The notes: generated from the letters alone by a model not told the origin. Positions 40,769-53,444 are shown, counted from the first letter of the stretch. The stretch: 64,000 bases of DNA from Enterobacter chengduensis (GCF_001984825.2 NZ_CP043318.1:4650001-4714000); one strand, 5' to 3'. Translations and numbers: made by a program.

Positions 40769-42388
40769 ATGCGTGTTACTGGTTTAACCCCGCAAGATCT
40801 CAAGGCTTATGGTATTCACGACGTCCAGGAAATCGTCTACAACCCCGACTACGATACGCTGTATCAGGAAGAGCTCAATCCAGCACTGGAAGGATACGAG
40901 CGTGGTGTGTTGACGAATCTTGGTGCTATCGCCGTCGATACCGGTATTTTTACCGGTCGTTCGCCGAAAGATAAGTATATCGTCCGAGACGAAACCACCC
41001 GCGATACGCTGTGGTGGGCTGACAAGGGCAAAGGGAAGAACGACAACAAACCGCTCTCCCCGGAAACCTGGCAGCACCTGAAAGGGCTCGTCACCCATCA
41101 ACTTTCCGGCAAGCGTCTTTTCATTGTCGACGCTTTCTGCGGCGCTAACGCCGACACCCGTCTCTCCGTGCGTTTCATTACCGAAGTGGCCTGGCAGGCG
41201 CATTTCGTGAAGAACATGTTTATTCGTCCAACCGACGAAGAGCTGCAGGACTTCACGCCTGACTTCATCGTAATGAACGGCGCGAAATGCACCAACCCAC
41301 AGTGGAAAGAGCAGGGCCTGAACTCCGAAAACTTTGTGGCCTTCAACCTGACCGAGCGTATCCAGCTGATCGGCGGTACCTGGTACGGCGGCGAGATGAA
41401 GAAAGGGATGTTCTCGGTCATGAACTACCTGCTGCCGCTGCGCGGCATCGCCTCCATGCACTGCTCGGCGAACGTCGGCGAGAAAGGCGACGTGGCGGTC
41501 TTCTTCGGCCTGTCCGGCACCGGGAAAACCACCCTGTCCACCGATCCGAAACGTCGTCTGATTGGCGATGACGAACACGGCTGGGACGATGACGGCGTGT
41601 TTAACTTTGAAGGCGGCTGCTACGCGAAGACCATTCGCCTGTCTGAAGAGGCGGAGCCGGATATCTTCCACGCGATCCGTCGCGATGCGCTGCTGGAAAA
41701 CGTCACCGTGCGTGCCGACGGCTCTATCGACTTTGACGACGCCTCAAAAACCGAAAATACCCGCGTCTCATACCCGATCTACCACATCGACAACATCGTG
41801 AAGCCGGTGTCAAAAGCGGGCCATGCCACGAAGGTCATTTTCCTGACGGCGGATGCGTTCGGCGTGCTGCCTCCGGTATCTCGCCTGACGGCCAGCCAGA
41901 CGCAGTACCACTTCCTCTCTGGCTTTACGGCCAAACTGGCGGGTACCGAGCGCGGCGTGACGGAGCCAACCCCAACCTTCTCCGCCTGCTTCGGCGCGGC
42001 CTTCCTGTCGCTGCACCCGACGCAGTACGCTGAAGTGCTGGTGAAACGCATGCAGGCGTCCGGCGCGCAGGCATATCTGGTGAACACCGGCTGGAACGGT
42101 ACCGGCAAACGTATCTCTATCAAAGATACCCGCGCGATTATCGACGCGATTCTGGACGGTTCTCTGGACGACGCCGAAACCTTTACGCTGCCGATGTTTG
42201 ACCTGGCGATCCCAACGTCGCTGCCGGGTGTGGATACGCATATCCTCGACCCGCGCAACACGTACGGTTCGCCGGAACAGTGGCGCGAGAAGGCGGAATC
42301 GCTGGCGAAGCTGTTTATTGAGAACTTCGAGAAGTATACCGATACCCCGGCGGGTGCTGCGCTGGTGAGCGCGGGTCCAAAACTGTAG
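40769..42388 (+). CDS. pckA: Phosphoenolpyruvate carboxykinase (ATP)
   Basis: A 539-residue gluconeogenic enzyme that converts oxaloacetate to PEP using [12 protein letters not shown] is the kinase P-loop; [18 protein letters not shown] and SARK-like metal-site residues of the family ([14 protein letters not shown]) follow. Length is one less than E. coli. TAAGGAG precedes the ATG. It is followed by a REP-like unit and a bidirectional terminator. Confidence 0.97.
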   Translation: MRVTGLTPQDLKAYGIHDVQEIVYNPDYDTLYQEELNPALEGYERGVLTNLGAIAVDTGIFTGRSPKDKYIVRDETTRDTLWWADKGKGKNDNKPLSPETWQHLKGLVTHQLSGKRLFIVDAFCGANADTRLSVRFITEVAWQAHFVKNMFIRPTDEELQDFTPDFIVMNGAKCTNPQWKEQGLNSENFVAFNLTERIQLIGGTWYGGEMKKGMFSVMNYLLPLRGIASMHCSANVGEKGDVAVFFGLSGTGKTTLSTDPKRRLIGDDEHGWDDDGVFNFEGGCYAKTIRLSEEAEPDIFHAIRRDALLENVTVRADGSIDFDDASKTENTRVSYPIYHIDNIVKPVSKAGHATKVIFLTADAFGVLPPVSRLTASQTQYHFLSGFTAKLAGTERGVTEPTPTFSACFGAAFLSLHPTQYAEVLVKRMQASGAQAYLVNTGWNGTGKRISIKDTRAIIDAILDGSLDDAETFTLPMFDLAIPTSLPGVDTHILDPRNTYGSPEQWREKAESLAKLFIENFEKYTDTPAGAALVSAGPKL

Positions 42389-42394
42389 TCCATG

Positions 42395-42425
42395 TCGGGT
42401 GGCGGCTTCGCCTTACCCGACCTAC
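42395..42425. repeat. REP-like unit (family B)
   Basis: A single unit starting TCGGGTGGCGGCTTCGCC, identical over 31 nt to the first unit after cysG (22505-22535). It lies 6 nt after the pckA stop. Confidence 0.85.
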
Positions 42426-42426
42426 G

Positions 42427-42454
42427 AAAAAGGGTGGCTCGTGCCACCCTTTTT

Positions 42455-42456
<2 letters not shown>
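42427..42456. terminator. Bidirectional terminator between pckA and envZ
   Basis: AAAAAGGGTGGC-TCGT-GCCACCCTTTTTTT works in both directions; its T-run on the plus strand runs into the envZ stop codon. It ends both the pckA and the ompR-envZ transcripts. Confidence 0.9.
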
Positions 42457-44517
<2,061 letters not shown>

Positions 44518-44745
44518 TGTGTGTACTCCCAAAGGTTCGGATAGTCTTTGTAACAGCGTATTCTAAAAAAGTGCACGTATTCGACCAGTTAATTCTGGTA
44601 TAAATTCTAGTCGAAATTGTTACAAAGCATATTTAACAGCAGCTTATCTGCTCATTTCATCACATAAATCATTATTAATCCTGTCTGTTACACTGTGTGG
44701 TACGTATTGTGCGCAAGACAGAAAACCGGCAGCAAAGGCTTTACC
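44518..44745. promoter_or_regulatory. Divergent ompR / greB promoter region
   Basis: A 228-nt AT-rich stretch. In E. coli it carries several ompR promoters with CRP and IHF sites; the sequence here has long A/T tracts that fit IHF, but I did not find a CRP site that meets consensus. Confidence 0.5.
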
Positions 44746-45219
44746 ATGAAAACGCCCCTGATCACCCGCGAAGGGTATGAAAAACTCAAAAAAGAGATGG
44801 ATTACCTCTGGCGCGAAGAGCGCCCGGAAGTGACCAAGAAAGTGACCTGGGCGGCAAGCCTGGGCGATCGCAGCGAAAACGCTGACTATCAGTACAATAA
44901 AAAGCGGCTACGCGAGATTGACCGCCGGGTTCGCTATCTGACGAAGTGCCTGGAGAACCTCAAAATCGTCGATTATTCCCCGCAGCAGGAGGGCAAAGTG
45001 TTCTTCGGCGCGTGGGTGGAGATTGAAAACGACGACGGTGACACCCTGCGTTTTCGCATCGTCGGCTACGATGAAATTTTTGGTCGTAAGGATTACATCT
45101 CCATCGACTCCCCGATGGCCCGCGCGCTGCTGAAAAAGGAAGTGGGCGATCTGGCCGTCGTGCAGACCCCAGCCGGTGAAGCCAGCTGGTATGTTAATGA
45201 GATCGTCTACGTAAAATAG
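44746..45219 (+). CDS. greB: Transcript cleavage factor GreB
   Basis: A 157-residue factor that enters the RNA polymerase secondary channel and rescues backtracked complexes by cleaving the RNA end. The N-terminal coiled coil contains the acidic tip with DRSENADYQ; a C-terminal FKBP-like domain follows. The start MKTPLITREGYEKLK matches E. coli; 17 upstream open codons are discarded. Confidence 0.96.
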   Translation: MKTPLITREGYEKLKKEMDYLWREERPEVTKKVTWAASLGDRSENADYQYNKKRLREIDRRVRYLTKCLENLKIVDYSPQQEGKVFFGAWVEIENDDGDTLRFRIVGYDEIFGRKDYISIDSPMARALLKKEVGDLAVVQTPAGEASWYVNEIVYVK

Positions 45220-45307
45220 TCCGAGAGCGCCCTCCCCGGCTGGCATTTTGCCGTGTCAGCCCGTATAACTATCCCCTGATTTTTTCGACTCAACAGATGA
45301 TAAAGCC

Positions 45308-47638
45308 ATGATGAAAGATTCGCTCTGCCGCATTATTGCGGGTGATATTCAGGCCAGAGCCGAACAGGTAGAAGCTGCCGTTCGCCTGCTTGATGAAGGG
45401 AACACCGTGCCGTTTATTGCACGCTATCGTAAGGAAGTCACCGGCGGTCTGGACGACACGCAGCTGCGTAACCTGGAGACCCGTCTGGGCTATCTGCGCG
45501 AGCTGGAAGAACGTCGTCAGGCGATCCTCAAGTCCATCGGCGAACAGGGCAAGCTGACCGGCGAACTGGAAAGCGCCATTAACGGCACCCTGAGCAAAAC
45601 CGAACTCGAAGACCTCTATCTGCCGTACAAGCCGAAGCGCCGCACGCGCGGGCAAATTGCCATCGAAGCGGGCCTTGAGCCGCTGGCCGACCTGCTGTGG
45701 AACGAACCTTCCCACGATCCGGATACCGAAGCGGCGAAATTCATCGACGCCGACAAAGGCGTCGCGGACACCAAAGCCGCCCTCGACGGCGCACGCTACA
45801 TTCTGATGGAGCGCTTCGCCGAAGACGCCGCGCTGCTGGCTAAGGTGCGTGATTACCTGTGGAAGAACGCGCACATCGTCTCAACCGTCGTTGCGGGGAA
45901 AGAGGAAGAAGGCGCGAAATTCCGCGACTACTTCGATCACCACGAACCGATCTCTACGACCCCTTCACACCGCGCGCTGGCGATGTTCCGCGGCCGCAAC
46001 GAAGGCGTGCTGCAGCTCTCCCTGAATGCCGACCCGCAGTTTGACGAGCCGCCGAAAGAGAGCCACTGCGAGCAGATCATTATCGATCACCTCGGCCTGC
46101 GCCTGAACAACGCCCCGGCAGACGGCTGGCGTAAAGGCGTGGTGAGCTGGACCTGGCGCATCAAGGTGCTGATGCACCTCGAAACCGAGCTGATGGGCAC
46201 CGTGCGCGAGCGCGCCGAAGATGAAGCCATCAACGTCTTCGCCCGTAACCTGCACGACCTGCTGATGGCCGCCCCTGCCGGCCTGCGCGCGACCATGGGT
46301 CTCGATCCGGGTCTGCGTACCGGCGTGAAGGTGGCGGTGGTCGACGGCACCGGCAAGCTGGTCGCCACCGACACCATCTACCCGCACACCGGCCAGGCAG
46401 CGAAAGCGGCCGTCGTGGTTGCCGCTTTGTGCGAAAAATACAACGTCGAGCTGGTCGCCATCGGCAACGGCACGGCGTCCCGCGAAACCGAGCGTTTCTA
46501 CCTCGACGTGCAGAAGCAGTTCCCGAAAGTGACGGCACAGAAGGTGATCGTCAGCGAAGCGGGGGCCTCGGTCTATTCCGCGTCCGAGCTGGCGGCGCAG
46601 GAGTTCCCGGATCTGGACGTTTCCCTGCGCGGCGCGGTCTCAATCGCTCGCCGTCTGCAGGATCCGCTGGCGGAGCTGGTGAAGATCGACCCGAAATCTA
46701 TCGGCGTGGGCCAGTACCAGCACGACGTGAGCCAGACTCAGCTGGCGCGCAAGCTGGATGCGGTGGTGGAAGACTGCGTAAACGCCGTCGGCGTGGACCT
46801 GAACACCGCCTCCGTTCCCCTGCTGACTCGCGTGGCGGGCTTAACCCGCATGATGGCGCAGAACATCGTCGCCTGGCGCGACGAGAACGGCCAGTTCCAG
46901 AACCGTCAGCAGCTGCTCAAGGTGAGCCGTCTGGGGCCAAAAGCCTTTGAGCAGTGCGCGGGCTTCCTGCGCATCAACCACGGCGATAACCCGCTGGACG
47001 CTTCCACCGTTCACCCGGAAGCCTACCCGGTGGTGGAACGTATTCTGGCCGCCACCGAGCAGGCCCTGAAGGATCTGATGGGCGACAGCAGCGCCCTGCG
47101 CAACCTGAAGGCCGCGGACTTTACCGACGACAAATTTGGTGTACCTACCGTCACCGATATCATTAAAGAGCTGGAAAAGCCGGGCCGCGATCCGCGTCCC
47201 GAGTTTAAAACGGCCACCTTTGCTGACGGCGTGGAAACCATGAACGATCTGCTGCCCGGCATGGTGCTGGAAGGGGCGGTAACCAACGTTACCAACTTCG
47301 GCGCGTTTGTGGATATCGGCGTGCATCAGGACGGTCTGGTCCATATCTCATCCCTGGCCGACAAGTTCGTTGAAGATCCGCACACCGTGGTCAAAGCAGG
47401 CGACATCGTGAAGGTGAAAGTGCTGGAAGTGGACCTGCAGCGCAAGCGTATCGCCCTGACCATGCGTCTGGACGAGCAGCCGGGCGAAACCAACGCGCGC
47501 CGTGGCGGCAATGGCGGCGGCCGCGAGCAGCAGCGCCCGGCAGCGAAGGCGGCAAAACCGCGCGGACGTGAGGCACAGCCTGCGGGTAATAGCGCGATGA
47601 TGGATGCGCTGGCGGCCGCGATGGGCAAGAAGCGCTAA
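45308..47638 (+). CDS. yhgF: Tex-family RNA-binding protein YhgF
   Basis: A 776-residue Tex protein, implicated in transcription and mRNA handling. Domains in order: N-terminal helical Tex domain, YqgF RNase H-like domain (about 330-455, [18 protein letters not shown]), helix-hairpin-helix repeats (about 500-560, [17 protein letters not shown]) and a C-terminal S1 domain (about 650-722). The Gly/Arg/Gln-rich tail ([14 protein letters not shown]) adds nucleic acid binding. It is 88 nt after greB. Confidence 0.94.
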   Translation: MMKDSLCRIIAGDIQARAEQVEAAVRLLDEGNTVPFIARYRKEVTGGLDDTQLRNLETRLGYLRELEERRQAILKSIGEQGKLTGELESAINGTLSKTELEDLYLPYKPKRRTRGQIAIEAGLEPLADLLWNEPSHDPDTEAAKFIDADKGVADTKAALDGARYILMERFAEDAALLAKVRDYLWKNAHIVSTVVAGKEEEGAKFRDYFDHHEPISTTPSHRALAMFRGRNEGVLQLSLNADPQFDEPPKESHCEQIIIDHLGLRLNNAPADGWRKGVVSWTWRIKVLMHLETELMGTVRERAEDEAINVFARNLHDLLMAAPAGLRATMGLDPGLRTGVKVAVVDGTGKLVATDTIYPHTGQAAKAAVVVAALCEKYNVELVAIGNGTASRETERFYLDVQKQFPKVTAQKVIVSEAGASVYSASELAAQEFPDLDVSLRGAVSIARRLQDPLAELVKIDPKSIGVGQYQHDVSQTQLARKLDAVVEDCVNAVGVDLNTASVPLLTRVAGLTRMMAQNIVAWRDENGQFQNRQQLLKVSRLGPKAFEQCAGFLRINHGDNPLDASTVHPEAYPVVERILAATEQALKDLMGDSSALRNLKAADFTDDKFGVPTVTDIIKELEKPGRDPRPEFKTATFADGVETMNDLLPGMVLEGAVTNVTNFGAFVDIGVHQDGLVHISSLADKFVEDPHTVVKAGDIVKVKVLEVDLQRKRIALTMRLDEQPGETNARRGGNGGGREQQRPAAKAAKPRGREAQPAGNSAMMDALAAAMGKKR

Positions 47639-47650
47639 GGTTGTCAATGC

Positions 47651-47686
47651 CCCTCACCCTAACCCTCTCCCCAAAGGGGAGAGGGG
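47651..47686. repeat. Family A hairpin repeat
   Basis: Unit CCCTCACCCTAACCCTCTCC with matching GGGGAGAGGGG arm, 12 nt after the yhgF stop. A degenerate partial copy (CTCCCTCGCTCCC...GGGGAGAGGGG) lies at 47707-47732, so the pair is probably a decayed inverted doublet. Confidence 0.85.
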
Positions 47687-47845
47687 ATCGCACAGTGCGG
47701 TCTTTTCTCCCTCGCTCCCATGGGGAGAGGGGAATAAAATCATATCGAAATATATGAAACCGATTGCATAGCCATATTTAAACCACCAATTATCACCCCG
47801 TTAACAAATACTCCCCTTTTCGTTTTCCCGGCACGTCAGCAAATA

Positions 47846-47859
47846 TTGAGCAAGGTCAA
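47846..47859. promoter_or_regulatory. FNR-like site upstream of feoA
   Basis: TTGAG-CAAG-GTCAA differs from TTGAT-N4-ATCAA at two symmetric positions. FNR activation of feo under anaerobiosis is known in E. coli; here the site is imperfect. Confidence 0.55.
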
Positions 47860-47916
47860 ACGGCCCGCAAATTAATACCGTAAACAACATTCCGTCACAG
47901 TTTTAATATTGCTGAT

Positions 47917-47935
47917 AAAAACTATTCTCATTATC
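47917..47935. promoter_or_regulatory. Fur box upstream of feoA
   Basis: The 19-bp window ending CATTATC matches the Fur consensus at 13 of 19 positions, with the whole right half (TCATTATC) exact. It lies 42 nt before the feoA ATG, fitting iron repression of feoABC. Confidence 0.7.
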
Positions 47936-47977
47936 ATCCCATAGTAGATAATTTAACCTTTCGTGGAATCAGGCGTT

Positions 47978-48205
47978 ATGCAATTCACTCCAGACAGTGC
48001 GTGGAAAATTACCGGTTTTACCCGCGAAATTAGCCCGGCCTATCGGCAAAAGCTGCTGTCGCTGGGCATGCTGCCCGGCTCGTCATTTCAGGTCGTGCGC
48101 GTGGCGCCGTTAGGTGACCCGGTTCACATCGAAACCCGGCGCGTGAATCTGGTCCTGCGTAAGAAAGACCTCGCGTTAATAGAAGTCGAAGCGTTATCCC
48201 GATAA
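47978..48205 (+). CDS. feoA: Ferrous iron transport protein FeoA
   Basis: A 75-residue SH3-like cytoplasmic protein that supports FeoB. The start [14 protein letters not shown] and the length equal E. coli FeoA; a GTG five codons earlier is discarded. The following gene feoB starts after 30 nt. Upstream lie Fur and FNR-like sites. Confidence 0.95.
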   Translation: MQFTPDSAWKITGFTREISPAYRQKLLSLGMLPGSSFQVVRVAPLGDPVHIETRRVNLVLRKKDLALIEVEALSR

Positions 48206-48235
48206 CAAGCCAGCGGTTTCAGTGAGTCTAAAAAA

Positions 48236-50554
48236 ATGAAAAAGTTAACGATTGGCTTAATTGGCAATCCTAATTCCGGCAAGACAACGCTTTTTAACCA
48301 GCTGACCGGGGCGCGCCAGCGCGTGGGCAACTGGGCGGGCGTGACGGTTGAGCGTAAAGAAGGCCAGTTCACGACAACGGACAACCAGGTCACCCTGGTT
48401 GATCTTCCCGGCACCTACTCCCTTACCACCATTTCGTCGCAAACCTCGCTCGATGAGCAAATTGCCTGCCACTACATTCTGAGCGGTGACGCTGACCTGC
48501 TGATCAACGTGGTCGACGCCTCCAACCTCGAGCGCAACCTCTACCTGACGCTGCAGCTGCTGGAGCTGGGTATTCCCTGCATCGTGGCGCTCAACATGCT
48601 CGACATTGCGGAGAAACAAAAGCTGCGCATCGACGTCGATGCGCTCTCCGCGCGCCTGGGCTGCCCGGTGGTCCCGCTGGTCTCGACGCGCGCTCGCGGT
48701 ATTGATGCCCTGAAGCTGGCGATCGATCGCCACGCGGGCAATCGCGACGTTGAGCTGGTGCATTACGCTCAGCCGCTGCTGCGTGAAGCCGATCTGCTGG
48801 CGCAGGAGATGGACAAAAGCATGCCTGCGAAACAGCGCCTGTGGCTGGGCCTGCAGATGCTGGAAGGGGATATTTACAGCCGCGCCTACGCCGGGCATGC
48901 GGCAGATAAGCTGGACGCGACGGTGGCCCGTCTCAGCGACGAGCTGGACGACCCGGCGCTGCACATCGCCGATGCGCGTTACCAGGCCATCGCCTCGATT
49001 TGCGACGTGGTCAGTAACGCACTCACGGCAGAACCCAGCCGCTTCACGGCGGCGGTGGATAAGGTGGTGCTTAACCGCTTCCTCGGTTTGCCCATCTTCC
49101 TGCTGGTGATGTACGTGATGTTCCTGCTCGCCATCAACATCGGCGGCGCGCTCCAGCCGATTTTTGACGCCGGTTCCGTCGCGATCTTCGTACACGGGAT
49201 TCAGTGGGTAGGCTACACCCTGCACTTCCCGGAATGGTTAACCATCTTCCTCGCGCAGGGGATCGGCGGCGGTATCAATACCGTTCTGCCGCTGGTGCCG
49301 CAGATTGGCATGATGTATCTGTTCCTCTCGTTCCTGGAAGATTCCGGCTACATGGCGCGCGCCGCGTTCGTGATGGACCGCCTGATGCAGGCCCTGGGTC
49401 TGCCCGGCAAATCCTTCGTTCCGCTGATTGTCGGCTTCGGCTGCAACGTGCCGTCGGTGATGGGCGCGCGCACCCTGGATGCACCGCGCGAGCGTCTGAT
49501 GACCATCATGATGGCGCCGTTTATGTCCTGCGGCGCCCGTCTGGCCATCTTCGCCGTCTTTGCCGCCGCCTTCTTTGGGCAGCAGGGCGCGCTGGCGGTC
49601 TTCTCGCTGTACGTGCTGGGCATCGTGATGGCCATTCTCACGGGTCTGATGCTGAAACACACCATTATGCGCGGTGAAGCCTCGCCGTTCGTGATGGAGC
49701 TGCCGGTATATCACGTGCCGCATCTGAAAAGCCTGGTCATCCAGACCTGGCAGCGCCTGAAAGGCTTTGTCCTGCGCGCCGGTAAGGTGATTGTCATCGT
49801 CAGCATTTTCCTGAGCGCGCTGAACAGCTTCACCCTCAGCGGGCAGGCGGCAGATAACATCAACGACTCTGCTCTCGCCTCCGTCAGCCGCGTCATCACC
49901 CCGGTCTTCAAACCGATTGGCGTACATGAGGATAACTGGCAGGCGACCGTCGGGCTGTTCACCGGCGCGATGGCGAAAGAGGTGGTTGTCGGCACCCTGA
50001 ACACGCTTTACACCGCGGAGAACATTCAGGAACAGGAATTTGATCCGGCCGCGTTTCACCTCGGTGACGAACTGCTGGGTGCCGTAGAGGAGACCTGGCA
50101 GAGCCTGAAGGACACCTTCAGCCTGAGCGTGCTGGCGAACCCGATTGAGGCCAGCAAAGGCGACGGCGAAATGGCGACCGGTGCCATGGGCGTGATGGGC
50201 GAGAAATTTGGCAGCGCGTCCGCGGCCTACAGCTATCTCATCTTCGTTCTGCTCTACATTCCGTGCATCTCGGTGATGGGGGCAATTGCCCGCGAATCCA
50301 GCCGCGGCTGGATGGGCTTCTCCATCCTGTGGGGGCTGAATATCGCCTACTCGCTGGCGACGCTGTTTTATCAGACCGTTAACTTCAGCCAGCACCCGCG
50401 CTACAGCCTGATCTGCATTCTCGCGGTCGTGCTGTTTAACGCGATCGTGCTCGGCCTGCTGCGCCGGGCACGCAGCCGCGTCGACATCGACCTGCTGGCA
50501 AACTGTAAAACCGCCGCGACCTGCTGCAGCAGTCCGGCTGGCGACTGTCACTAA
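48236..50554 (+). CDS. feoB: Ferrous iron transporter FeoB
   Basis: A 772-residue inner membrane Fe(II) transporter. The N-terminal GTPase domain has G1 GNPNSGKTT (10-18), G3 DLPG and G4 NMLD; a helical GDI-like domain follows. The C-terminal half has about ten membrane helices with two Gate motifs (for example VPSVMGARTL with GFGCNVP). The C-terminus ends in a cysteine-rich stretch (CKTAATCCSS). feoC begins 12 nt downstream. Confidence 0.97.
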   Translation: MKKLTIGLIGNPNSGKTTLFNQLTGARQRVGNWAGVTVERKEGQFTTTDNQVTLVDLPGTYSLTTISSQTSLDEQIACHYILSGDADLLINVVDASNLERNLYLTLQLLELGIPCIVALNMLDIAEKQKLRIDVDALSARLGCPVVPLVSTRARGIDALKLAIDRHAGNRDVELVHYAQPLLREADLLAQEMDKSMPAKQRLWLGLQMLEGDIYSRAYAGHAADKLDATVARLSDELDDPALHIADARYQAIASICDVVSNALTAEPSRFTAAVDKVVLNRFLGLPIFLLVMYVMFLLAINIGGALQPIFDAGSVAIFVHGIQWVGYTLHFPEWLTIFLAQGIGGGINTVLPLVPQIGMMYLFLSFLEDSGYMARAAFVMDRLMQALGLPGKSFVPLIVGFGCNVPSVMGARTLDAPRERLMTIMMAPFMSCGARLAIFAVFAAAFFGQQGALAVFSLYVLGIVMAILTGLMLKHTIMRGEASPFVMELPVYHVPHLKSLVIQTWQRLKGFVLRAGKVIVIVSIFLSALNSFTLSGQAADNINDSALASVSRVITPVFKPIGVHEDNWQATVGLFTGAMAKEVVVGTLNTLYTAENIQEQEFDPAAFHLGDELLGAVEETWQSLKDTFSLSVLANPIEASKGDGEMATGAMGVMGEKFGSASAAYSYLIFVLLYIPCISVMGAIARESSRGWMGFSILWGLNIAYSLATLFYQTVNFSQHPRYSLICILAVVLFNAIVLGLLRRARSRVDIDLLANCKTAATCCSSPAGDCH

Positions 50555-50566
50555 GGAGCACACCAC

Positions 50567-50803
50567 ATGGCATCGTTGATTCAGGTTCGTGACCTGCTGG
50601 CGCTGCAGGGGCGGATGGAGGCGAAACAGCTGAGCCTCAGCCTGCATACGCCGCAGCCGATGATCGATGCCATGCTGGAAAGACTGGAGGCCATGGGGAA
50701 AGCCGTGCGGATTCAGGAAGACGCAGACGGCTGTCTCTCCGGCAGCTGTAAAAGCTGTCCGGAAGGCAAGGCCTGCCTCAGGGAGTGGTGGGCGCTGCGT
50801 TAG
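50567..50803 (+). CDS. feoC: Fe-S containing regulator FeoC
   Basis: A 78-residue winged-helix protein that in Klebsiella and Salmonella binds FeoB and protects it from FtsH. The four cysteines Cys56, Cys61, Cys64 and Cys70 form the loop that holds an oxygen-sensitive Fe-S cluster. Length equals E. coli FeoC. A terminator follows 1 nt after the stop. Confidence 0.94.
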   Translation: MASLIQVRDLLALQGRMEAKQLSLSLHTPQPMIDAMLERLEAMGKAVRIQEDADGCLSGSCKSCPEGKACLREWWALR

Positions 50804-50804
50804 C

Positions 50805-50830
50805 AAAGCCAGGCATCGCTGCCTGGCTTT
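50805..50830. terminator. Bidirectional terminator between feoC and the DUF1471 gene
   Basis: AAAGCCAGGCA-TCGC-TGCCTGGCTTT is a perfect 11-bp inverted repeat with T/A ends, serving both convergent genes. Confidence 0.85.
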
Positions 50831-50836
50831 ATCGTA

Positions 50837-51106
50837 TTACTTGTAGACGTCCGCCGTTGCACGCACGTTTTTGGTCTGTTTTTCAGCGCTGGTGACAACG
50901 TAGTACGTTCCGCCCAGCTCATCCGCTTTCTTCGACAGCTCTTTTCTCGCGTCCATCGGCGCGGTGGTGTCAGACGTAGAAATCTCACCAATTTTCGTCA
51001 GATTCATTCCGGCAACTTTATCTTTTTCCAGCTCTTTTGCCGCAAAGACGCCAAAGGACAGTGACCCAATAACCAGAGAAGTGACAATACCTGTAACAAG
51101 TTTCAT
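50837..51106 (-). CDS. DUF1471 (YdgH/BhsA/McbA) family periplasmic protein
   Basis: An 89-residue small exported protein. A signal peptide of about 22 residues ends VFAA, followed by a single DUF1471 domain (VAGMNLTKIGEISTSDTTAP, then a C-terminal VRATADVYK). Family members respond to stress and affect biofilm or surface properties. The chosen ATG at 51104-51106 gives a clean signal peptide; five upstream codons are discarded. In E. coli the interval between feoC and bioH holds rpnA (yhgA) instead, so this gene is accessory to that comparison. I do not assign a symbol. Confidence 0.8.
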   Translation of the reverse strand: MKLVTGIVTSLVIGSLSFGVFAAKELEKDKVAGMNLTKIGEISTSDTTAPMDARKELSKKADELGGTYYVVTSAEKQTKNVRATADVYK

Positions 51107-51217
51107 AGCCTGACTCTCCATAGGATTGTTGTTTTGATTATCGTAGGCAGAACAACCGCAACGACATCTCGAGTATGGTTGCGGTGTGTTACTTTTTCCA
51201 GGCTGGATAGAAAATAA

Positions 51218-51991
51218 TCAGTCTAAACGTTGACTTAACGCAACGAGCGCTGAACAAAACTCCGTCGGATGAGAGATAAACGGGGCATGCGCGGCTTTGG
51301 CAATGACCTGCGATTCGCTGTCCGGCCAGAGCGCATCCAGAAGCGGAACCACTTTGCGCGGGACCAGGCCGTCAAGATAGCCATAGATACGCAGATGCGG
51401 CATCGCCAGCGCGGCCAGCGGCTCGCGCAGGTCGACCGTTTTCAGGATTTCTAGACCGCCGTTGAGCACCCCAACGTCCGGCATCGGCAAAGAGAGCACC
51501 ACCTGCTTCAGCGCTCTGGCATCCTGTCGCGCGGTTTCCGTCCCCATCGTCTGCAGCGCGAGGAACCGCTCTACGGTGCGCTGGAAATCGTCGCTCAGCT
51601 GCTGCTGGAAGCCCGCCAGCACGTCAGGCTTTATGCCGGGCCACGCCTCCTGCGCGCTAAAGCAGGGCGACGACGCCACCGTCACCAGCGCCTTTACGCG
51701 TTCGGGCCAGGAAAGCGCAATCTGGCTTGCCACCAGCCCGCCAAGGCTCCAGCCCAGCCAGATGGCATGTTGTGGCGCCGCGTCAACCACCACCTGCGCC
51801 ATCTCTTCGAGCGTCATCGCACCGTAGCCGTGGCTGCGGCCATACCCCGGTAGATCAACCAGATGCAATGTAAATTGCGAGGCAAGTTCCTCGTTTATGC
51901 AATGCCACACTTCCGCATTCAGGCCCCATCCGTGCAGCAGCACAAGATGGCAATTTCCTGTCCCAACGGTCTGCCACCACAGCGTCTTCAT
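51218..51991 (-). CDS. bioH: Pimeloyl-ACP methyl ester esterase
   Basis: A 257-residue alpha/beta hydrolase that releases pimeloyl-ACP from its methyl ester in biotin synthesis. GWSLGG at 80-85 carries nucleophile Ser82; the His of [11 protein letters not shown] and the Asp of [10 protein letters not shown] complete the triad. It is divergent from gntX with 36 nt between them and is close to E. coli BioH throughout. Confidence 0.95.
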   Translation of the reverse strand: MKTLWWQTVGTGNCHLVLLHGWGLNAEVWHCINEELASQFTLHLVDLPGYGRSHGYGAMTLEEMAQVVVDAAPQHAIWLGWSLGGLVASQIALSWPERVKALVTVASSPCFSAQEAWPGIKPDVLAGFQQQLSDDFQRTVERFLALQTMGTETARQDARALKQVVLSLPMPDVGVLNGGLEILKTVDLREPLAALAMPHLRIYGYLDGLVPRKVVPLLDALWPDSESQVIAKAAHAPFISHPTEFCSALVALSQRLD

Positions 51992-52027
51992 CCGTTACTG
52001 TTCTCTTTTTTGACATGGAGGTTGAAC

Positions 52028-52711
52028 ATGCTAACAGTGCCCGGCTTGTGCTGGCTATGCAAAATGCCGCTTGCCCTCAGCGCCTGGGGCATCTGCTCCG
52101 TCTGCACGGGCTCGCTGCAATGGCGAATCGGAACCTGCCCGCAATGTGGTTTACCGGCCACAAATCCCTCGCTGCCCTGCGGCCGTTGCCTGAAAAAATC
52201 CCCGCCGTGGCAAGCGCTGGTGGCGGTGGATGATTATGTTCCGCCGCTGAGCGGGCTGGTTCACGCGCTGAAGTTTTCCGGGCAGAGCGCGCTGGCGCAG
52301 CCCCTTGCCCGCCTGCTGTTGCTGGCGGTTTTGCAGGCACGACGTCACCGGGCGCTGGCGAAAGTCGACATGGTGGTGAATGTTCCCTTATACCGACGTC
52401 GGCACTGGCGGCGCGGCTATAACCAGAGTGACCTAATCTGCCGTCCCCTCGCCCGGTGGCTCGGCTGCCGGTACGAGGCCGGTGCGCTAACACGCGTACA
52501 TGCCACCGCCATCCAGCATCAGCTCAGCGCCCGGCTGCGCAAAAGAAACCTCAAGAATGCCTTTCGGCTTGAATTGCCGGTCAACGGTCTCCATATCGCG
52601 ATTGTGGATGATGTCGTCACCACGGGCAGTACCGTTGCTGAACTTTCCCGACTGCTTTTGCGAAGCGGCGCCGCGTCGGTTCAGGTATGGTGTCTGTGCC
52701 GTACCTTGTAG
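52028..52711 (+). CDS. gntX: ComF-like phosphoribosyltransferase GntX
   Basis: A 227-residue ComFC homologue. N-terminal cysteines (CWLC, CSVC, CPQC, CGRC) suggest zinc binding; the PRTase motif VDDVVTTGSTVAE lies near the C-terminus. ComF-family proteins are linked to DNA uptake in other bacteria, notable because hofMNOPQ lies in the same window. GGAGG ends 6 nt before the ATG at 52028, which settles the start against 55 open upstream codons. Confidence 0.93.
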   Translation: MLTVPGLCWLCKMPLALSAWGICSVCTGSLQWRIGTCPQCGLPATNPSLPCGRCLKKSPPWQALVAVDDYVPPLSGLVHALKFSGQSALAQPLARLLLLAVLQARRHRALAKVDMVVNVPLYRRRHWRRGYNQSDLICRPLARWLGCRYEAGALTRVHATAIQHQLSARLRKRNLKNAFRLELPVNGLHIAIVDDVVTTGSTVAELSRLLLRSGAASVQVWCLCRTL

Positions 52712-52772
52712 CCCTTCTTCAATGGGCGTATGATTATACCCAGGTAATTTAGTCAACTATTAGGCCAAAGCT

Positions 52773-53348
52773 ATGATCCGTATTTCCGATTCTGCACAAG
52801 CGCACTTTGCCAAACTGCTGGCAAATCAGGAAGAAGGGACGCAGATCCGCGTGTTTGTGATCAATCCAGGCACGCCGAATGCAGAATGTGGTGTTTCTTA
52901 TTGTCCTCCGGACGCCGTGGAAGCCACCGACACTGCCCTTAAGTTTGAACAGCTCACCGCCTACGTTGATGAGCTGAGCGCACCGTATCTTGAAGATGCG
53001 GAGATCGACTTCGTCACCGATCAGCTGGGCTCTCAGCTGACCCTGAAAGCGCCGAACGCGAAGATGCGTAAAGTGTCTGACGATGCCCCGCTGATGGAGC
53101 GCGTCGAGTATCTGCTGCAATCCCAGATCAACCCGCAGCTGGCGGGCCACGGCGGCCGCGTTTCCCTGATGGAAATCACGGAAGACGGCCTGGCGATCCT
53201 GCAGTTTGGCGGCGGCTGTAACGGCTGTTCAATGGTGGATGTGACCCTGAAAGAAGGGATCGAGAAGCAGCTGCTGAACGAGTTCCCGGAACTGAAGGGC
53301 GTGCGTGACCTGACCGAACACCAGCGCGGCGAGCACTCTTACTACTAA
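52773..53348 (+). CDS. nfuA: Fe-S biogenesis protein NfuA
   Basis: A 191-residue scaffold/carrier for [4Fe-4S] clusters. The N-terminal A-type-like domain has lost part of its cysteine set; the C-terminal Nfu domain has the cluster motif CNGC, Cys149 and Cys152. It supports lipoyl synthase and other enzymes under oxidative stress or low iron. It follows gntX by 61 nt and is followed by an intrinsic terminator. Confidence 0.96.
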   Translation: MIRISDSAQAHFAKLLANQEEGTQIRVFVINPGTPNAECGVSYCPPDAVEATDTALKFEQLTAYVDELSAPYLEDAEIDFVTDQLGSQLTLKAPNAKMRKVSDDAPLMERVEYLLQSQINPQLAGHGGRVSLMEITEDGLAILQFGGGCNGCSMVDVTLKEGIEKQLLNEFPELKGVRDLTEHQRGEHSYY

Positions 53349-53361
53349 GCCGTCTGTCTTT

Positions 53362-53391
53362 GCCCGGTGGCGCTGCGCTTACCGGGCCTAC
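53362..53391. repeat. REP-like unit (family B)
   Basis: GCCCGGTGGCGCTGCGCTTA with its complementary arm, 13 nt after the nfuA stop. Confidence 0.8.
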
Positions 53392-53411
53392 AGAGACAGT
53401 GCGGTTTGATG

Positions 53412-53444
53412 CCCTCACCCTGGCCCTCTCCCACAGGGAGAGGG
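53412..53444. repeat. Family A hairpin repeat
   Basis: Single unit with stem CCCTCTCCC / GGGAGAGGG and loop ACA, in the nfuA downstream region between a REP-like unit and the nfuA terminator. Confidence 0.85.

Noticed and set aside
49238..50806. 522-residue open frame antisense to feoB and feoC
   Set aside because: It spans two known genes and an intergenic gap, with a His/Gln/Arg-rich composition typical of shadows.
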